64,000 nt of DNA from Myxocyprinus asiaticus (taxonomy: Eukaryota; Chordata; Actinopteri; Cypriniformes; Catostomidae): assembly GCF_019703515.2 (NCBI RefSeq), contig NC_059365.1:42676501-42740500 (forward strand), given 5' to 3'. Below are positions 10,429 through 22,226 of the stretch, in pieces. Within the stretch, counting starts at the first letter, position 1. Each line of letters opens with the position of its first letter. The position numbers and the translations under genes are program-made. The notes beneath the pieces are model-generated. The model saw nothing but the letters and a program-made list of their open reading frames with translations, ran no database searches and was not told the origin of the DNA.

Positions 10429-12061
10429 CAGTGCATCCGGAAAGCATTCACAGCGCTTCACTTTTTCCACATTTTGTTATGTTACAGCCTTATTCCAATA
10501 TGGATTAAATTCATTATTTTCCTCAAAATTCTACAAACAATACCCCATAATGACAATGTGAAAGAAGTTTGTTTGAAATCTTTGCTAATTTATTAAAAAA
10601 ATAAAAATAAAATAAAAAAAAATCACATGTACATAAGTATTCACAGCCTTTGCTCAATACTTTGTTGAAGCACCTTTGGCACCAATTACAGCCTCAAGTC
10701 TTTTTGAGTATGATGCTACAAGCTTGGCACACCTATTTTTGGGCAGTTTCTCCCATTCTTCTTTGCAGGACCTCTCAAGCTCCATCAGGTTGGATGGGGA
10801 ACGTCGGTGCACAGCCATTTTCAGATCTCTCCAGAGATGTTCAATCGGGTTCAAGTCTGGGCTCTGGCTGGGTGACTCAAGGACATTCACAGAGTTGTCC
10901 CGTAGCCACTCCTTTGTTATCTTGGCTGTGTGCTTAGGGTCGTTGTCCTGTTGGAAGATGAACCTTCACCCCAGTCTGAGGTCCAGAGCGCTCTGGAGCA
11001 GGTCTTCATCAAGGATGTCTCTGTACATTGCTGCATTCATCTTTCCCTCGATCCTGACTAGACTCCAAGTTCCTGCCGCTGAAAAACATCCCCACAGCAT
11101 GATGCTGCCACCACCATACTTCACTTTAGTGATGGTATTGGCCAGGTGATGAGCGGTGCCTGGTTTCCTCCAGACATGACACTTGCCATTCAGGCCAAAG
11201 AGTTCAATCTTTGGTTCTCATGGTCTGAGAGTCTTTCAGGTGCCTTTTGGCAAACTCCAGGTGGGCTGTCATGTGCCTTTTACTGAGGAGTGGCTTCTGT
11301 CTGGCCACTCTACCATACAGGCCTGATTGGTGGAGTGCTGCAGAGATGGTTGCTCTTCTGGAAGGTTCTCCTCTCTCCACAGAGAAACGGTGGAGCTCTG
11401 TCAGAGTGACCAACGGGTTCTTGGTCACCTCCCTGACTAAGGCCCTTCTCCCTGATCGCTCAGTTTGGCCGGGTGGCCATCTCTAGGAAGAGTCCTTGTG
11501 GTTCCAAACTTCTTCCATTTATGGATGATGGAGGCCACTGTGCTCATTGGGACCTTCAGTGCTGCAAACATTTTTCTGTACCCTTCCCCAGATCTGTGCC
11601 TCAATACAATCCTGTCTCGGAGGTCTACAGACAATTCCTTGAACTTCATGGCTTGGTTTGTGCTCTGACATGCACTGTTAACTGTGGGACCTTATATAGA
11701 CAGGTGTGTGCCTTTCCAAATCATATCCAATCAACTGAATTTACCACAGGTGAACTCCAATCAAGTTGTAGAAACATCTCAAGGATGATCAGTGGAAACA
11801 GGATGCACCTGAGCTCAATTTTGAGTGACATAGCAAAGGCTGTGAATATTTATGTATGTGATTATTATTTTTATTTTTTTTCGTTTTTTATTTTTAATAA
11901 ATTTGCAAAGATTTCAAAGAAACTTCTTTCATGTTGTCATTATGGGGTATTGTTTGTAGAATTTTGAGGAAAATAATGAATTTAATCCATTTTGGAATAA
12001 GGCTGTAACATTACAAAATGTGTAAAAAGTGAAGCGCTGTGAATACTTTCTGGATGCACTG
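10429..12061 (-). mobile_element. Tc1-like transposon inserted into the GGAT/GATA array
   Basis: Terminal inverted repeats begin CAGTGCATCCGGAAAGCATT at 10,429 and end with the near reverse complement at 12,061; they extend about 170 bp inward. TA flanks both ends (10,427-10,428 and 12,062-12,063), which are the duplicated target within GATA units. The transposase reads on the minus strand. A/T-rich runs at about 10,590-10,622 and 11,868-11,900 lie at the inner ends of the repeats. Confidence 0.9.
10654..11649 (-). pseudogene. Tc1-like transposase, frameshifted
   Basis: Read on the minus strand from 11,649. The first segment starts MKFKELSVDLRDRIV with helix-turn-helix text ending at KFGTTRTLPRDGHPAKLSD (to 11,437). 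A second segment (11,428-11,204) has RRATISAALHQSGLYGRVA. The final segment (10,890-10,654) has the catalytic glutamate in [11 protein letters not shown] and ends GAKGASTKY. The central aspartate region lies between 11,204 and 10,890 in other frames. At least two frame changes break the coding sequence, so it is inactive. Confidence 0.85.
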
Positions 12062-12063
12062 TA

Positions 12064-12125
12064 AATAGATAGATAGATAGATAGATAGATGGATGGATGA
12101 TGGAAAATGGATGGATGATGGATGG
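12064..12125. repeat. GATA/GGAT array, part 2
   Basis: Pure GATA units followed by GGATGATG units. It is the continuation of the array interrupted by the Tc1-like insertion, and is itself cut at 12,125 by the LTR-like insert. Confidence 0.85.
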
Positions 12126-14127
12126 TGTAGCGAATTTGGTAGTATAAATGTACACGGGATGGGTTAAAGTGCCCGCCTACCTCCACCATTATATGTAGGG
12201 AAACAGTATGTGTGAGCTAGGAATTAAATTAAACTGTCCTTATTCTACATTATTATGTAAGGAAATTTATAATGGAATTAGTCACGTTCGACAACCATTA
12301 TAAATTAGATAAATGACAAATAACTTGATTATTTGTCTGAATAAAATTCTCCACCATTAAAATCGTAATACGTCTCGTTGTATCCGCTCACAATTTCTAT
12401 TGTAAGGAATTAGCTTTAAAGAGGGAATTATGATTAATTCTCTTATTGGAGTAATATTATTCTCATGATTTATTAAAAATAATATTACACATATTTAAGT
12501 ACAGCTTTGAAGCGACATCTTTTAAAAACAGGGATGAGATTATTTTTCAAAATATACCACAGTCAAATTATCTTTAAAAGGGGAATATGAATAATTAATC
12601 ATAACTCATTATAATCAATTATAACTATTTGGATCAGTTAATAGAATTAAATTGATGTAGTTGAATTAACATTACAATAAATTAATCTGTTCATCCAGTG
12701 AACTCTCAGTATTGATCGTCTATCAACTCTCAGAAAGGATATTTTTCATGGCCACAGAAAAATAACTCTTTCTTAGTATGTAGCTTGATCAAATCGTTAA
12801 ATTGATGTTGATTTACAAGCAGACCAGAATCAACTTGCAAGAATATACACAAAAGCTTTATTTAACTAATTCACAAACACATAACTAATCTAAACAAACA
12901 CATACACACAAATCACGCATACATGGGAAATGGGAAAGTGAAAGTGAATGAAACCGGAACAGAACAGGGGAATGAAGCTATGAAAAGAGTCATTTAACCA
13001 TCTGAAAGTACCATCAGTTTGTTACTTCAAAGCACCTTTGTTAACAAAAGGGTTCACAGCTTATACTAAACCTCTGTTTAGTTAGTTAATTACTAATATA
13101 TACGATACTTGCAATGCCTTGGCTGTTGAGAGAGCGCCCAGATGCAGTCTCAGGAGAAAGTCTTGATGGTTCCTTGAGTCAATGGTGTTGAAGTTGCAAT
13201 CAATTTCTTCTGCATTTAATGAAGAAATGATGATGAACTTGCGGTGTTAGTTTGAGTCTGTTATGGTCAAGGAAGTTACACATGGCTTGATGTGTTTGAG
13301 ACCTGCCGGCACTCAACCTTGTGGTCGGACCGGGTGTTTCCGGTCCCACACGAACAGCAACCATAAGCAGAAGGGAGAGAGAAAGAGGGAAGAGAGAGAG
13401 AGGGAGGTCACTCTGACAGTGCCCTTTAACTCCTGAGGGTTGGTCATTCCTCTCGAGTTTGGCTTGACCAAAGAGAAAGGTACAATTTTCCAGCGGGAAA
13501 AGTTCCTTTGTTTGGAAGCTGACTCATTTGCATGATTGGAGTAAGCTAGCAGTTTATGCCCCTTTATGCTTTGATTAATATTACAAGCATACAATGCATG
13601 CTATAAGGGGGTGCTATACTCCAATGTTTAGGGCATCACACAAGGATTAATTTGATAGGAAGCATGATACCAATAATTTTACATTATCTAGTGGTTTTGT
13701 CATAAAGCATGCACAAAACAGTATACAGTACAAAAGACACTATACAAGACAGTAATAATCATACGCACAATGTCCTGAGAAAATGCATGTTCATTTATAG
13801 AACAGTCTATAAATTAATTAAGAAAAGTCTGTTTTATGGGCTTTACGTGTCTTTCCTATGGGGGAATAGAGTGAGTTTCTTCTCAGCCACATTACTTTGC
13901 TTTTGCATGTGGCTACCTTCCCCCACCTGGAATGTCTCTGAGGTCCACGGTTGCTGGACAAGTGTCAGCAAAGGGGGAGTAAGAGCTGATAATGATTAGT
14001 GGGAGAGCAGACATCTCGGAGTCTGCTTGGGCCTACTTGGACCTTTGCTTGTTACTGTCTTGAGATGTCTGTTGGATTATTCATTAAATAATGAATAATT
14101 GTGTTTCTGATTAATCCAGATGCTACA
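12126..14127. mobile_element. 2.0-kb LTR-like insert (TG...CA) in the GGAT array
   Basis: The segment begins TGTAGC and ends GCTACA, the inverted TG...CA ends typical of long terminal repeats. It is flanked on both sides by ATGG (12,122-12,125 and 14,128-14,131) and on both sides the GGAT array continues. It has no coding frame. On the minus strand an AATAAAGC hexamer context near 12,855-12,866 could be a polyadenylation signal, which would make it a solo LTR in minus orientation. In a GGAT array a 4-bp flank match is weak evidence. It could instead be an unrelated AT-rich insert. Confidence 0.4.
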
Positions 14128-14705
14128 ATGGATAGATACTGAATGAATAATGGTTGGATGGAAGATGGATGGATGAATGAATGGATAGATGGATGATGGA
14201 AGATGATGGATGCTGAATGGATAATGGATGGAAGGATTGATCGATTGATGGGTGGATGGACAGATGATAGAAAGTGGATGGATGGATGGATGGATTAATG
14301 GATGGATGGATAATGGATGGGTGGATGCTGAATGGAAAATGGATGGATGATAAATGGATGATGGAAGATGGATGAATGATTGGATGGATGGGTAATGGAA
14401 GATGGATAATGCATGGATGATGGGTAGATGAAAGCAAGGATGGAAGGAAGGAAGATGGATGAATGGACAGATGGATGGATGCTGAATGGATAATGGATTG
14501 ATGGATTGATAGATGGATGGATGGGTTGATGGATGGATGATGAAAGATGGATTAATGGATGGATAGATGACTAGATAATGGATGGAAGATGGATGAATGG
14601 TATGGATGGATGATGGAAGATGGATGGATGCATGCATGCATGGATGGATGGATGGATAGATGGAAGGAAGGTAGATAGATAGATCGATAGATCGATAGAT
14701 CGATA
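14128..14705. repeat. GGAT/GATG tetranucleotide array, part 3
   Basis: Resumes directly after the LTR-like insert with the same unit types as part 1, ending in GATA/GATC units near 14,700. The open frames on the minus strand are artefacts of the repeat. Confidence 0.9.
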
Positions 14706-16134
14706 TACTTAGATAAATGATACCATAAAAAACTATAGAAAATACACAATACTGTATATGCATAATACAAAATGTATACATATGCACAAGGGTATGTTTT
14801 AGACAGGTGTATTTTACATTTTACATAATTTATTGTTAAAAACTGTTGTTTACAACACTATACAGTATGGTGTAAATAATGCTTTTACAGAACAACAGTC
14901 CAGTTTACAGTCTTTATCTACTTGAATTAATTGGTTTGATTTAATCATGTATTAGTAATCAATCATCATTTTCAGTGTTTCATATCTCATCTAATGATTA
15001 TTCCTTGTTAATGTCCATAATTCCGAATGGATGGAGATATGGACGCGGAGGTGGATGCAGCCCCCAAGTCAGTCTCATTTCAGACACACAGAGGTCATTC
15101 ATCACGCTCTTGATCCTGAACATCACACACCCACCCCCCTCATCATAGCCCTTATCAGCCCAGTGCCACCCGGAATGCAATATCCTGCTTTGACTTCTAC
15201 TGTTATTACAGCTCAGAGCCGGTGTGTGCAATCATTTCAGGACAAGTTATGCTGTCTTTATGATGAGAACGAGCCATCTGCACTTTTAATAACAGGCCAG
15301 TGTGTGCACGTATAAGTGTTTGAGTTCATTGTAATTTTCTTGCTTCAGAATACATTTCAATTTTTTCTAAGCAAAGAATAAACTTCTTAGCAAAACTTGA
15401 GGTACGCTGTCATATATTTCCCTTGTTCTTTATCCATCCAGTCATATCAAAGTATTTATACTCTTGAGAAAGATCACACTGGCATTCAGTGTCTTTCCAA
15501 ACAGGACTGGATATAAATAGACTTTGTAAAAGAGGATTTTTCCATAAATTCTTCATGCATTGGTAGATTTATGTTAGTACTTTAGTCGTATGGTCCACCA
15601 GCTAATTGTCTCCATGTCTCTGATCGTACCTGCTATAATTAGAACAGTGCCAGTATGCACAAATCAACATCTGGCTCACACTGTCACTGAACTCAGATCA
15701 GAGACACATCAGACTTTGTGCAACACTAACTACACTGAGTTCTGCTGGCGCTGACAGTAATCTGGCTCCATGCCTGAATATGTATAAAGGATCTATATGG
15801 GTCTGTAACACTTTTTTTGTAACACCGTGAATCAAATCATGACTGAATTTCTGATTTCATAAATAAATAATAGGCCCTGTACAGTAACAACCCTGCTTAC
15901 TCTATTGATAAAAGTGGCATTAATTTGTTGTTACATCATTATAACGAAAATGCTAAAACTAAATTTAGAGCTAAAAAGACATTATTGTAATGGTTGTTAA
16001 TGGTACATTTTCTCATGCTTAAAAATGTTGTTTGACAACTGTGGTCGTCATTCACTTTTATTAAATGGAAAAGAGCAGCTTGGAGATTCTGCTATAAATA
16101 CAATTTCTGACCTAATGGGATGGGTGCCTAAAAA
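14706..16134. other. Intergenic, no gene recognised
   Basis: AT-rich single-copy-looking DNA. No exon with paired splice sites, no transposon end and no RNA gene seen. Confidence 0.45.
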
Positions 16135-16136
16135 TA

Positions 16137-17031
16137 CACTGATGAGCCAAAAGATTATGACCACCAGCCTAATATGCTGTTGGTCCTCCATGTGCCGCCA
16201 AAACAGTGCCAACCCGCCGAGGCATGGACTCTACAAGACCCTTGAAGGTGTACTATGGTATCTGGCACCAAGACATTAGCAGCAGATACTTCAAGTCCTG
16301 TAAGTTGCGAGGTGGAGCACCGTGGATTGGACTTGTTGGTCCAGCACATCCCACAGATGCTCAGTCAGATTGAGATCTGGGGAATTTGGAGGCCAGGGCA
16401 ACACCTTGAAATCTTTGACATGTTCCTCAAACCATTCCCGAACAATGTGTGCAGTGTGGCAGGGTGCATTATCCTGCTGAAAGAGGCCACTGCCATCAGG
16501 GAATACCATTGCAATGAAGTGGTGTACCTGGTCTGCAACAATATTTAGGTTGGTGGCACGTGTCAAATTGACATCCACATGAATGGCCGGACCCAGGGTT
16601 TCCCAGCAGAACATTGCCCAGAGCATCACACTCCCTCCACCAGATTGTGGTCTTTCCACAGTTCATCACTTCCCCAGGTAAACGGTACACACATACGCGG
16701 CCGTCCACGTGATGTAAAAGAAAACGTGACTCATGAGACCAGGCAACCTTCTGCCACTGCTCCAAGGTCTAGTTCCGATGCTCGCATGACCTCTGTAGGC
16801 ACTTTCGACGGTGGACAGGGTTCATCATGGACACTCTGAATGGTCTGTGGCTATGCAGCCCTATACGCAGCAGGGTGCAATGCACTGTGTGTGTGTTGTG
16901 ACACATTCCTCCCATAACCTTCATTCAAATTTTCTGTGACTTGTGCCACAGTAAACCTTCTGACAATTCAGACTAGACGGAATAGTCTTCGTCGCTTCAC
17001 CTGTGAGTGGTCATAGCGTTTTGGCTCAGTG
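16137..17031 (-). mobile_element. Tc1-like transposon, internally deleted
   Basis: Ends CACTGATGAGCCAAAAG and its reverse complement near 17,031 are flanked by TA on both sides. On the minus strand the frame 16,659-16,291 holds GGGSVMLWAMFCWE, the second catalytic aspartate in FQQDNAPCHTA and the glutamate region NSPDLNLTEHLWD. Sequence nearer 16,980 gives only the middle of the transposase; the helix-turn-helix region seen in the related copy at 56,955 is missing. The element is therefore a non-autonomous deletion derivative. Confidence 0.85.
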
Positions 17032-17136
17032 TAATTTTAACAAATGTTTACAGTAAAATTGTTTACAGTATTGTCTTGTTAAGTGTAGATTTTCACTGTA
17101 AATCATAAGGTAATATCTACTTTAATAAACAGTACT

Positions 17137-17632
17137 GTGCAAAATTCTTAGGCACATTAGATGTTCCACAAAAACATTTGTTTTGAGACAATCATTTTTT
17201 ATCATCTGTGTCAATAGGAAATGTCAATTCAATTTAGGTTTCCAAACATTCTTTTTGCAAATAGAATAGAAGGGAAGTAGAATAAGCTGTCCTGCAACAG
17301 ATGGCCCCCACAGAGCCCGGATCTCAACATCATTGAGTCAGCCTGGGATTCCATGAAGAGACAGAAGCAACTGAGACTAAATACATAGAACTGTGGCAAG
17401 TTCTTCTAGATGCTTGGAACACTTTGAAAACTGTGCGCAAGTGTACCTAGGAGAATTGGTGCTGTTTTAATGGCATGGGTTGTTACACAAAATATTGAGT
17501 TAGTTTTGAAACGTTTACTGCACTTTGTATGAAGTTAATTGATAAATGAAAACTATTCATGACAACATTTTTGAAAACATCCTCACTATACAACATTCTT
17601 TACAACTGCCTTAAACTTTTGCACAGTTCTCT
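17137..17632 (+). mobile_element. Tc1/mariner remnant
   Basis: The left end CTGTGCAAAATTCTTAGGCA and the right end (reverse complement ACTGTGCAAAAGTTTAAGGC) form imperfect terminal repeats about 490 bp apart. The only coding trace is near 17,300: W-P-P-Q followed by SPDLNIIESAWDSMKRQ, the glutamate block of a Tc1-like transposase, followed by stops. It is a short, probably non-autonomous, derivative. Confidence 0.7.
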
Positions 17633-17719
17633 ACTGAATATTTTAAAGTATTTTACAGTAAAATTGTATGGTGTATGGTCTTGTATGGTGCCTTTATCCC
17701 GGCACGGAATAAAAAGGTA

Positions 17720-18190
17720 AAAAAAGGTCATTCAGACTTTATTTCTTGCAACTGCAAGACAATTCACAATTCAAAGTCACAATTATGTGATATAAAGTCA
17801 CAACTGCAAGGAATAAAGTTTGTATTTTGCAGTTGCGACTTTATATCACACAGTTGTGACTATATCTCACAATTGCAATTTATAAACTCGCAATTACAAG
17901 TAATAAAGTCAAAATTTTGAGATTTAAAAGTTTCTTTTCATATAGACTATTTCTTTTAATTATGATACAAAGTCAGTTGTGAGTTTATATCACACAATTG
18001 CAACTTTTTATCACAGAATTATGACTATTTATTTGAATTATGATATAAACTCATAATTGTGAGTTTATATCTAACCATTGCGACTTCTATCACACAATTG
18101 TGACTTTCTATCATGTAATTGGGACTTTATATCAAGTAATTGCGACTATTTCTCTTAATTTCGATATACTGTAAACTCACAATTGTGAGT
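17720..18190. repeat. AT-rich tandem/interspersed short repeat
   Basis: Diverged units of about 20 bases built from words such as AAAGTCACAATTGTGA and TATATCACACAATTG alternate in both orientations. The same family recurs at 21,595-21,765. The reading frames through it are not coding. Confidence 0.7.
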
Positions 18191-18195
18191 AATTA

Positions 18196-18250
18196 CAATA
18201 TAATTTGTAAGCTGCTTTAGATAAAAGCGTCTGCTAAATGATTTAATGTA
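18196..18250 (+). repeat. Teleost interspersed-repeat tail
   Basis: Contains GATAAAAGCGTCTGCTAAAT, a sequence very common in fish genomes and probably the 3' tail of a SINE or LINE family. No head region is visible, so only a fragment is present. Confidence 0.5.
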
Positions 18251-19546
18251 ATGTAGGTCTGTCGCGGTTATTAAATTTAACAAGACTGCTTTTTTGTGCA
18301 CTTCAAACTCCAATCACATTTTAATGTTCAAATAAAATAATTTTAAGCAAATACATTACTGCCATGAACGGCTTGTTTGTGTGTTTCATTCAGTTGAAAT
18401 CCGAGCATCTCGCTTGCTATGTTTCCATCAATACTTTTTTATGTGCATTTTGGGATATTGCATAAAATCTGATGGATGGAAACACCAAGATGTGAATAAA
18501 ATCTCCAAAATGCGCATGGAAAATGTATACGCTCCTTTGAGATGGATACGTTTTTTAGTCGATAAGAAGAAATGCATGTAAATTATAATGGAATCCCATT
18601 TACCGAATAAACTCCTATTGAATTTAACAGGAATACAAGATGATCATCAAAAACAAATCATGTGACTGAATAATTAATTCATAACTGGATGAACCAGCGG
18701 ACCAATCATCGCAACTGAATTGTTGCCCTGGTCATTCTGAAATACCGCTGTCCTAAAAATCCAAAGCCTGCATAGAGTTTGCAGAGCAAATAATTTAAAC
18801 ACAGACTTGCACTTTTTCCAGAAGGTTTATTGATACTTTTAAAGAATATCTGATAGATCCACACCGCAAGGTCATGATGGAGGAGCGCACACACACATAG
18901 TGCTCCCAGAACTGTGTGACACGCTGTCATTTCCAGTCATGAAACGAGTTATTAAAATGTTTTGTCTGCACGTCCTTAACCGCAAGTATTTTATTAATAA
19001 AAGAGTCACACAGTCGCTACAATTTCCCCGGAAGTGACAATTTTGTTATATAATATAATATAATATAATAGCTATTCAGGTTGGCTGGGTTCCAAAAACA
19101 ACTGAGTAACTGTAAAATGGACCAAGACCAAAGCTGATCAAAACAAGAGACATATTTTAAGTTATTGAAAATATTTTGATATTTAAAAGGTACATTCAGT
19201 AGTTCGGAGCCAATTTAAAACTTTTTACACATTAACGAATACGTTGTGTTTTTGTGAAATTTGATCTGAATGGTGTACACTCACATGAGATGAAGACTGT
19301 ACTCATAATACAGTAATACAGTTTTCTATAAAAAGTGGTGGGTCACCCACTTCAATGTGTTTCGCAATGTTGAAATCACTTGACCCGCGGTGTTTCACTA
19401 AAGTCATTGACTGCCGCCTTTGTAGATGCCCTTGGCTATGCTTAGCGCAGTGTTGTTTGGTGATGCAAAGAGCGAAAAGAGCACAACAGAACGGGAGATT
19501 CAGTAGCTGTACTTCCAAAGAAGCAAAGAAGGTCTGAAGCAAGAAG
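18251..19546. other. Intergenic, no gene recognised
   Basis: Holds short TAATA repeats near 19,050-19,070. A partial palindromic repeat around 18,415-18,560 contains 'tttccatcaa' and 'gatggatggaaac' words. No exon is supported. Confidence 0.35.
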
Positions 19547-19954
19547 ATGGAAAGCAAAGGCAAAAAAACTAGAGTAAACATCAGTATGGCATATACAAGG
19601 TGGAAAGAACTGATGATGGAGAAAAAGCTGAGTAGTGATGCTGATGTTGCTTCTTTTTTGTTGGACAGGTAAGACATTATTAATTGTTTAGACCACTCTC
19701 TAAAATAGTATGTGGAATTCAAGTTTCCCTCAAACTTTTTTTTAAATTATGTGTGTAGTCAACATATGTTAGTAATGAACAGTTTTCAGCTGTGTTTACT
19801 AACGCAACCAGAAAGCAACATGTAATTTTCTTTTCTTTGTTATCACAGCTATAGTAAGGGTTGCCCATCTATGAAACAGCATACGTCTACAGTGATTGTT
19901 GTGGATTCTGTAAACCATGACTTTGTTTGCTTGGCAACAAAACAAGTTTGCTAA
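19547..19954 (+). CDS. Possible two-exon gene fragment, function unknown
   Basis: Exon 1 (19,547-19,668) encodes MESKGKKTRVNISMAYTRWK and continues to DADVASFLLD, ending at a GT donor (GTAAGA). A candidate exon 2 starts at 19,849 after a pyrimidine-rich AG acceptor (TATCACAG) and continues in phase to give ...FLLDSYSKGCPSMKQHTS, stopping at TAA 19,952-19,954. The pattern R-W-x-x-L ... SDA-x-VA-x-FLLDSY resembles the N-terminus of a family repeated in many fish genomes; I recognise the pattern but cannot name a function. The predicted protein is only about 75 residues, so it is a fragment, a decayed copy or a transposon-captured exon. Splicing is inferred from sequence alone. Confidence 0.3.
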
Positions 19955-21594
19955 ATACAGTATTCATGGACATGCTAAATTTGATCATCAAAAACAATTC
20001 TAATCTTTCCTTTACCTTGATATTCTTTATGGAGTTAATTAACAGAGGTTCGGGAGGAGCATGTTAATTTTAATCTGACAAATCACAGCCCACGAGCAGG
20101 AGTATATAAGCTGCTGCATACCTGCTTCCTGTGACAACTCTCCAGACATGAGAGTCTTTCCGGCATTCGGCCCCGCCCATTTCCCACGAACAGACCCAGG
20201 CAGATGGATCATCGGATGCAACTTCCCTGCAAAGCTTTCGGCTCCACCAGAACAGCTCTTCCATCCAAACAGTCTTGTTATTCAACAGAAGCTGCCACAG
20301 CAGCTCTTTATTTTTAGCAGTATTGACGGCTACCACATTAAGTGTTATATATATATATAAATTGCTGCCACAAAACTGGCTGCTCCTGCACTTTAAAATT
20401 TAAAAAATAAAAATAAAAATGTGAAACAGCTCTCTCGACTGCTCATATGTTTTCTAATCTAAACTTTCCACCCGGAAAGCAGTGCCAGCTGCCTCCATGA
20501 ACTGGCGCCGTTCTGGCTTCATGCCATTAGAATTCAATTTTATTTGAAAGCGAAAGAAACAAAGATTAACTATTCAATCCAACCTCCATTTCAACCCCCA
20601 GCATTTTTAATCAGGTTCTGCCACACAGGTGATGCCTGTCAGCCTCATTACCATGCCACAGCTTGTTTAGGGGGTGTGCTCTATTCAGCGATTGTTCCTC
20701 ATCTTCTAACATGAATATCACGATTGTTTCTCCCTCCAAAGTGCCCTTCGGAGTGTGATTTCTTTCATTCTGAGCACAGGGTCATCATGCAACACAGAAA
20801 TCCCTTCAGTCGACTAATAATCTAATGACACATTATTTTCAAACCAACACAGACATTTTAACGCAAGCTCGCTGCCGCACAGCACCCGCTCTGACCATTC
20901 CACAGCACACTGTATTTATACACGGCCTCTGTCCAAACAGACACTAGCCGAATTCGGCTCCGCAAGAAGCGGATCATGCGCTGCGTCCCAACTCATTCAT
21001 AAACATCCCGCAACGCGTCTGGCTTGCTCTCAGCATTATTGACATATATTGACGTATATTGTACAGCAGGGGGCAGTCATACTCCTAAGGAGCAAATGAC
21101 CACAACTGTATCCTTCAGTAATGATTGCAAGTCCATTTCTCCTGCATATCTGTATGCAGTACAGATCCAAAGCTCTTATTTCTCAGATCATTTTATCTGT
21201 TTTTCACATTGTTTATTAAGACATACTATATTTCCCAGCACATTTCTCTTGCATTCCTGTATGCAGTGCAGAGCTGCAACTCAATGCATTCCTAGATAAT
21301 TCACACCTATTACTATGTGATGCATTTCGTATGCAAGAAGTATATTGTACTACAGGTGACAGTTATACTCCTAAAGAGCGAATGGCCTAAAGTGAATCCT
21401 TCAATGCATCTCCCCTTTTCGCATTTTGATACTGCCGCAGCATTGCCCGCATACTCTCAATTATGCCACAGCATCACCCCTTTTCGCATTTTGATGCTGC
21501 CGCAGCACCCTGCCATGACAAACTAACCTTTTGCTTCCCTCAAAGCTGCATATAAATGTAATTGACACGTTTTAATTTGAAATTACAAATTTAC
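19955..21594. other. Intergenic, no gene recognised; local duplications
   Basis: Includes a TA run at 20,347-20,360. Two partly repeated blocks lie near 21,040-21,140 and 21,335-21,410 (shared TATATTGTAC and CATACTCCTAA-like words), and the phrase CCCCTTTTCGCATTTTGAT occurs at about 21,412 and 21,477. No gene is supported. Confidence 0.4.
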
Positions 21595-21765
21595 ATAATG
21601 CACTTGTGACTTTATTTTATGCAATTGTGAATTTATATCAGGTTATTGCAACTTTATATCACACAAATGTGACAGTAAATTTGCAATTACAAGTTATAAA
21701 CTCGCAATTATGAGAAATAAAGTCAAACTTTTGTGATAAAAAGTCAAAATTACTTTTTTTTTCAT
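21595..21765. repeat. Second block of the AT-rich short repeat
   Basis: Same unit words as 17,720-18,190 (ACTTTATATCACAC, CTCGCAATTATGAG), in alternating orientation. Confidence 0.6.
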
Positions 21766-22166
21766 ACCTAGGTGCAGTTTTCCCAGTAAGGCAACTTACA
21801 GTTAACCATTTTTTTTTTCCGCTGTAGCATTTTTACATTCTTTTTGCATTAAAATTGCATTAAAATGCATTAAAAAACATTTTGTTACACAACAGGAAAA
21901 CCATCTGTGCTAGTCGTCCAGAAATGCTGCCTGAGGCTGTGGGGTGTTGTAATGATGTCAGTGTACCGGCATTTAATCAGAGAGCTAAAACAAAATGTAC
22001 TGTTTGTGCAACACTGGCTGATTACATCAAGACATGGAAATTCCCTTTTAAAGAGCAAGAGAGGTGCATGTGTCTATGCATGTTATGTTATGGATGTATG
22101 AATCACGGCATGTGAAATGTTTGTTCTTTATGCATTCATGTGTATATGTTCTTTCATGCATGCTTT

Positions 22167-22167
<1 letters not shown>

Positions 22168-22219
<52 letters not shown>

Positions 22220-22226
22220 GTGTGCG
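22168..22226. repeat. (TG)n microsatellite
   Basis: A TG dinucleotide run with occasional CG interruptions. Reading frames through it are artefacts. Confidence 0.95.

Noticed and set aside
9765..10470. Long Ile/His/Pro/Ser-rich open frames in the GGAT array, both strands
   Set aside because: A tetranucleotide repeat is open in several frames by its composition; no start context, splice site or conserved motif.
14077..14787. 236-codon minus-strand frame
   Set aside because: Translation of the GGAT/GATA array only.
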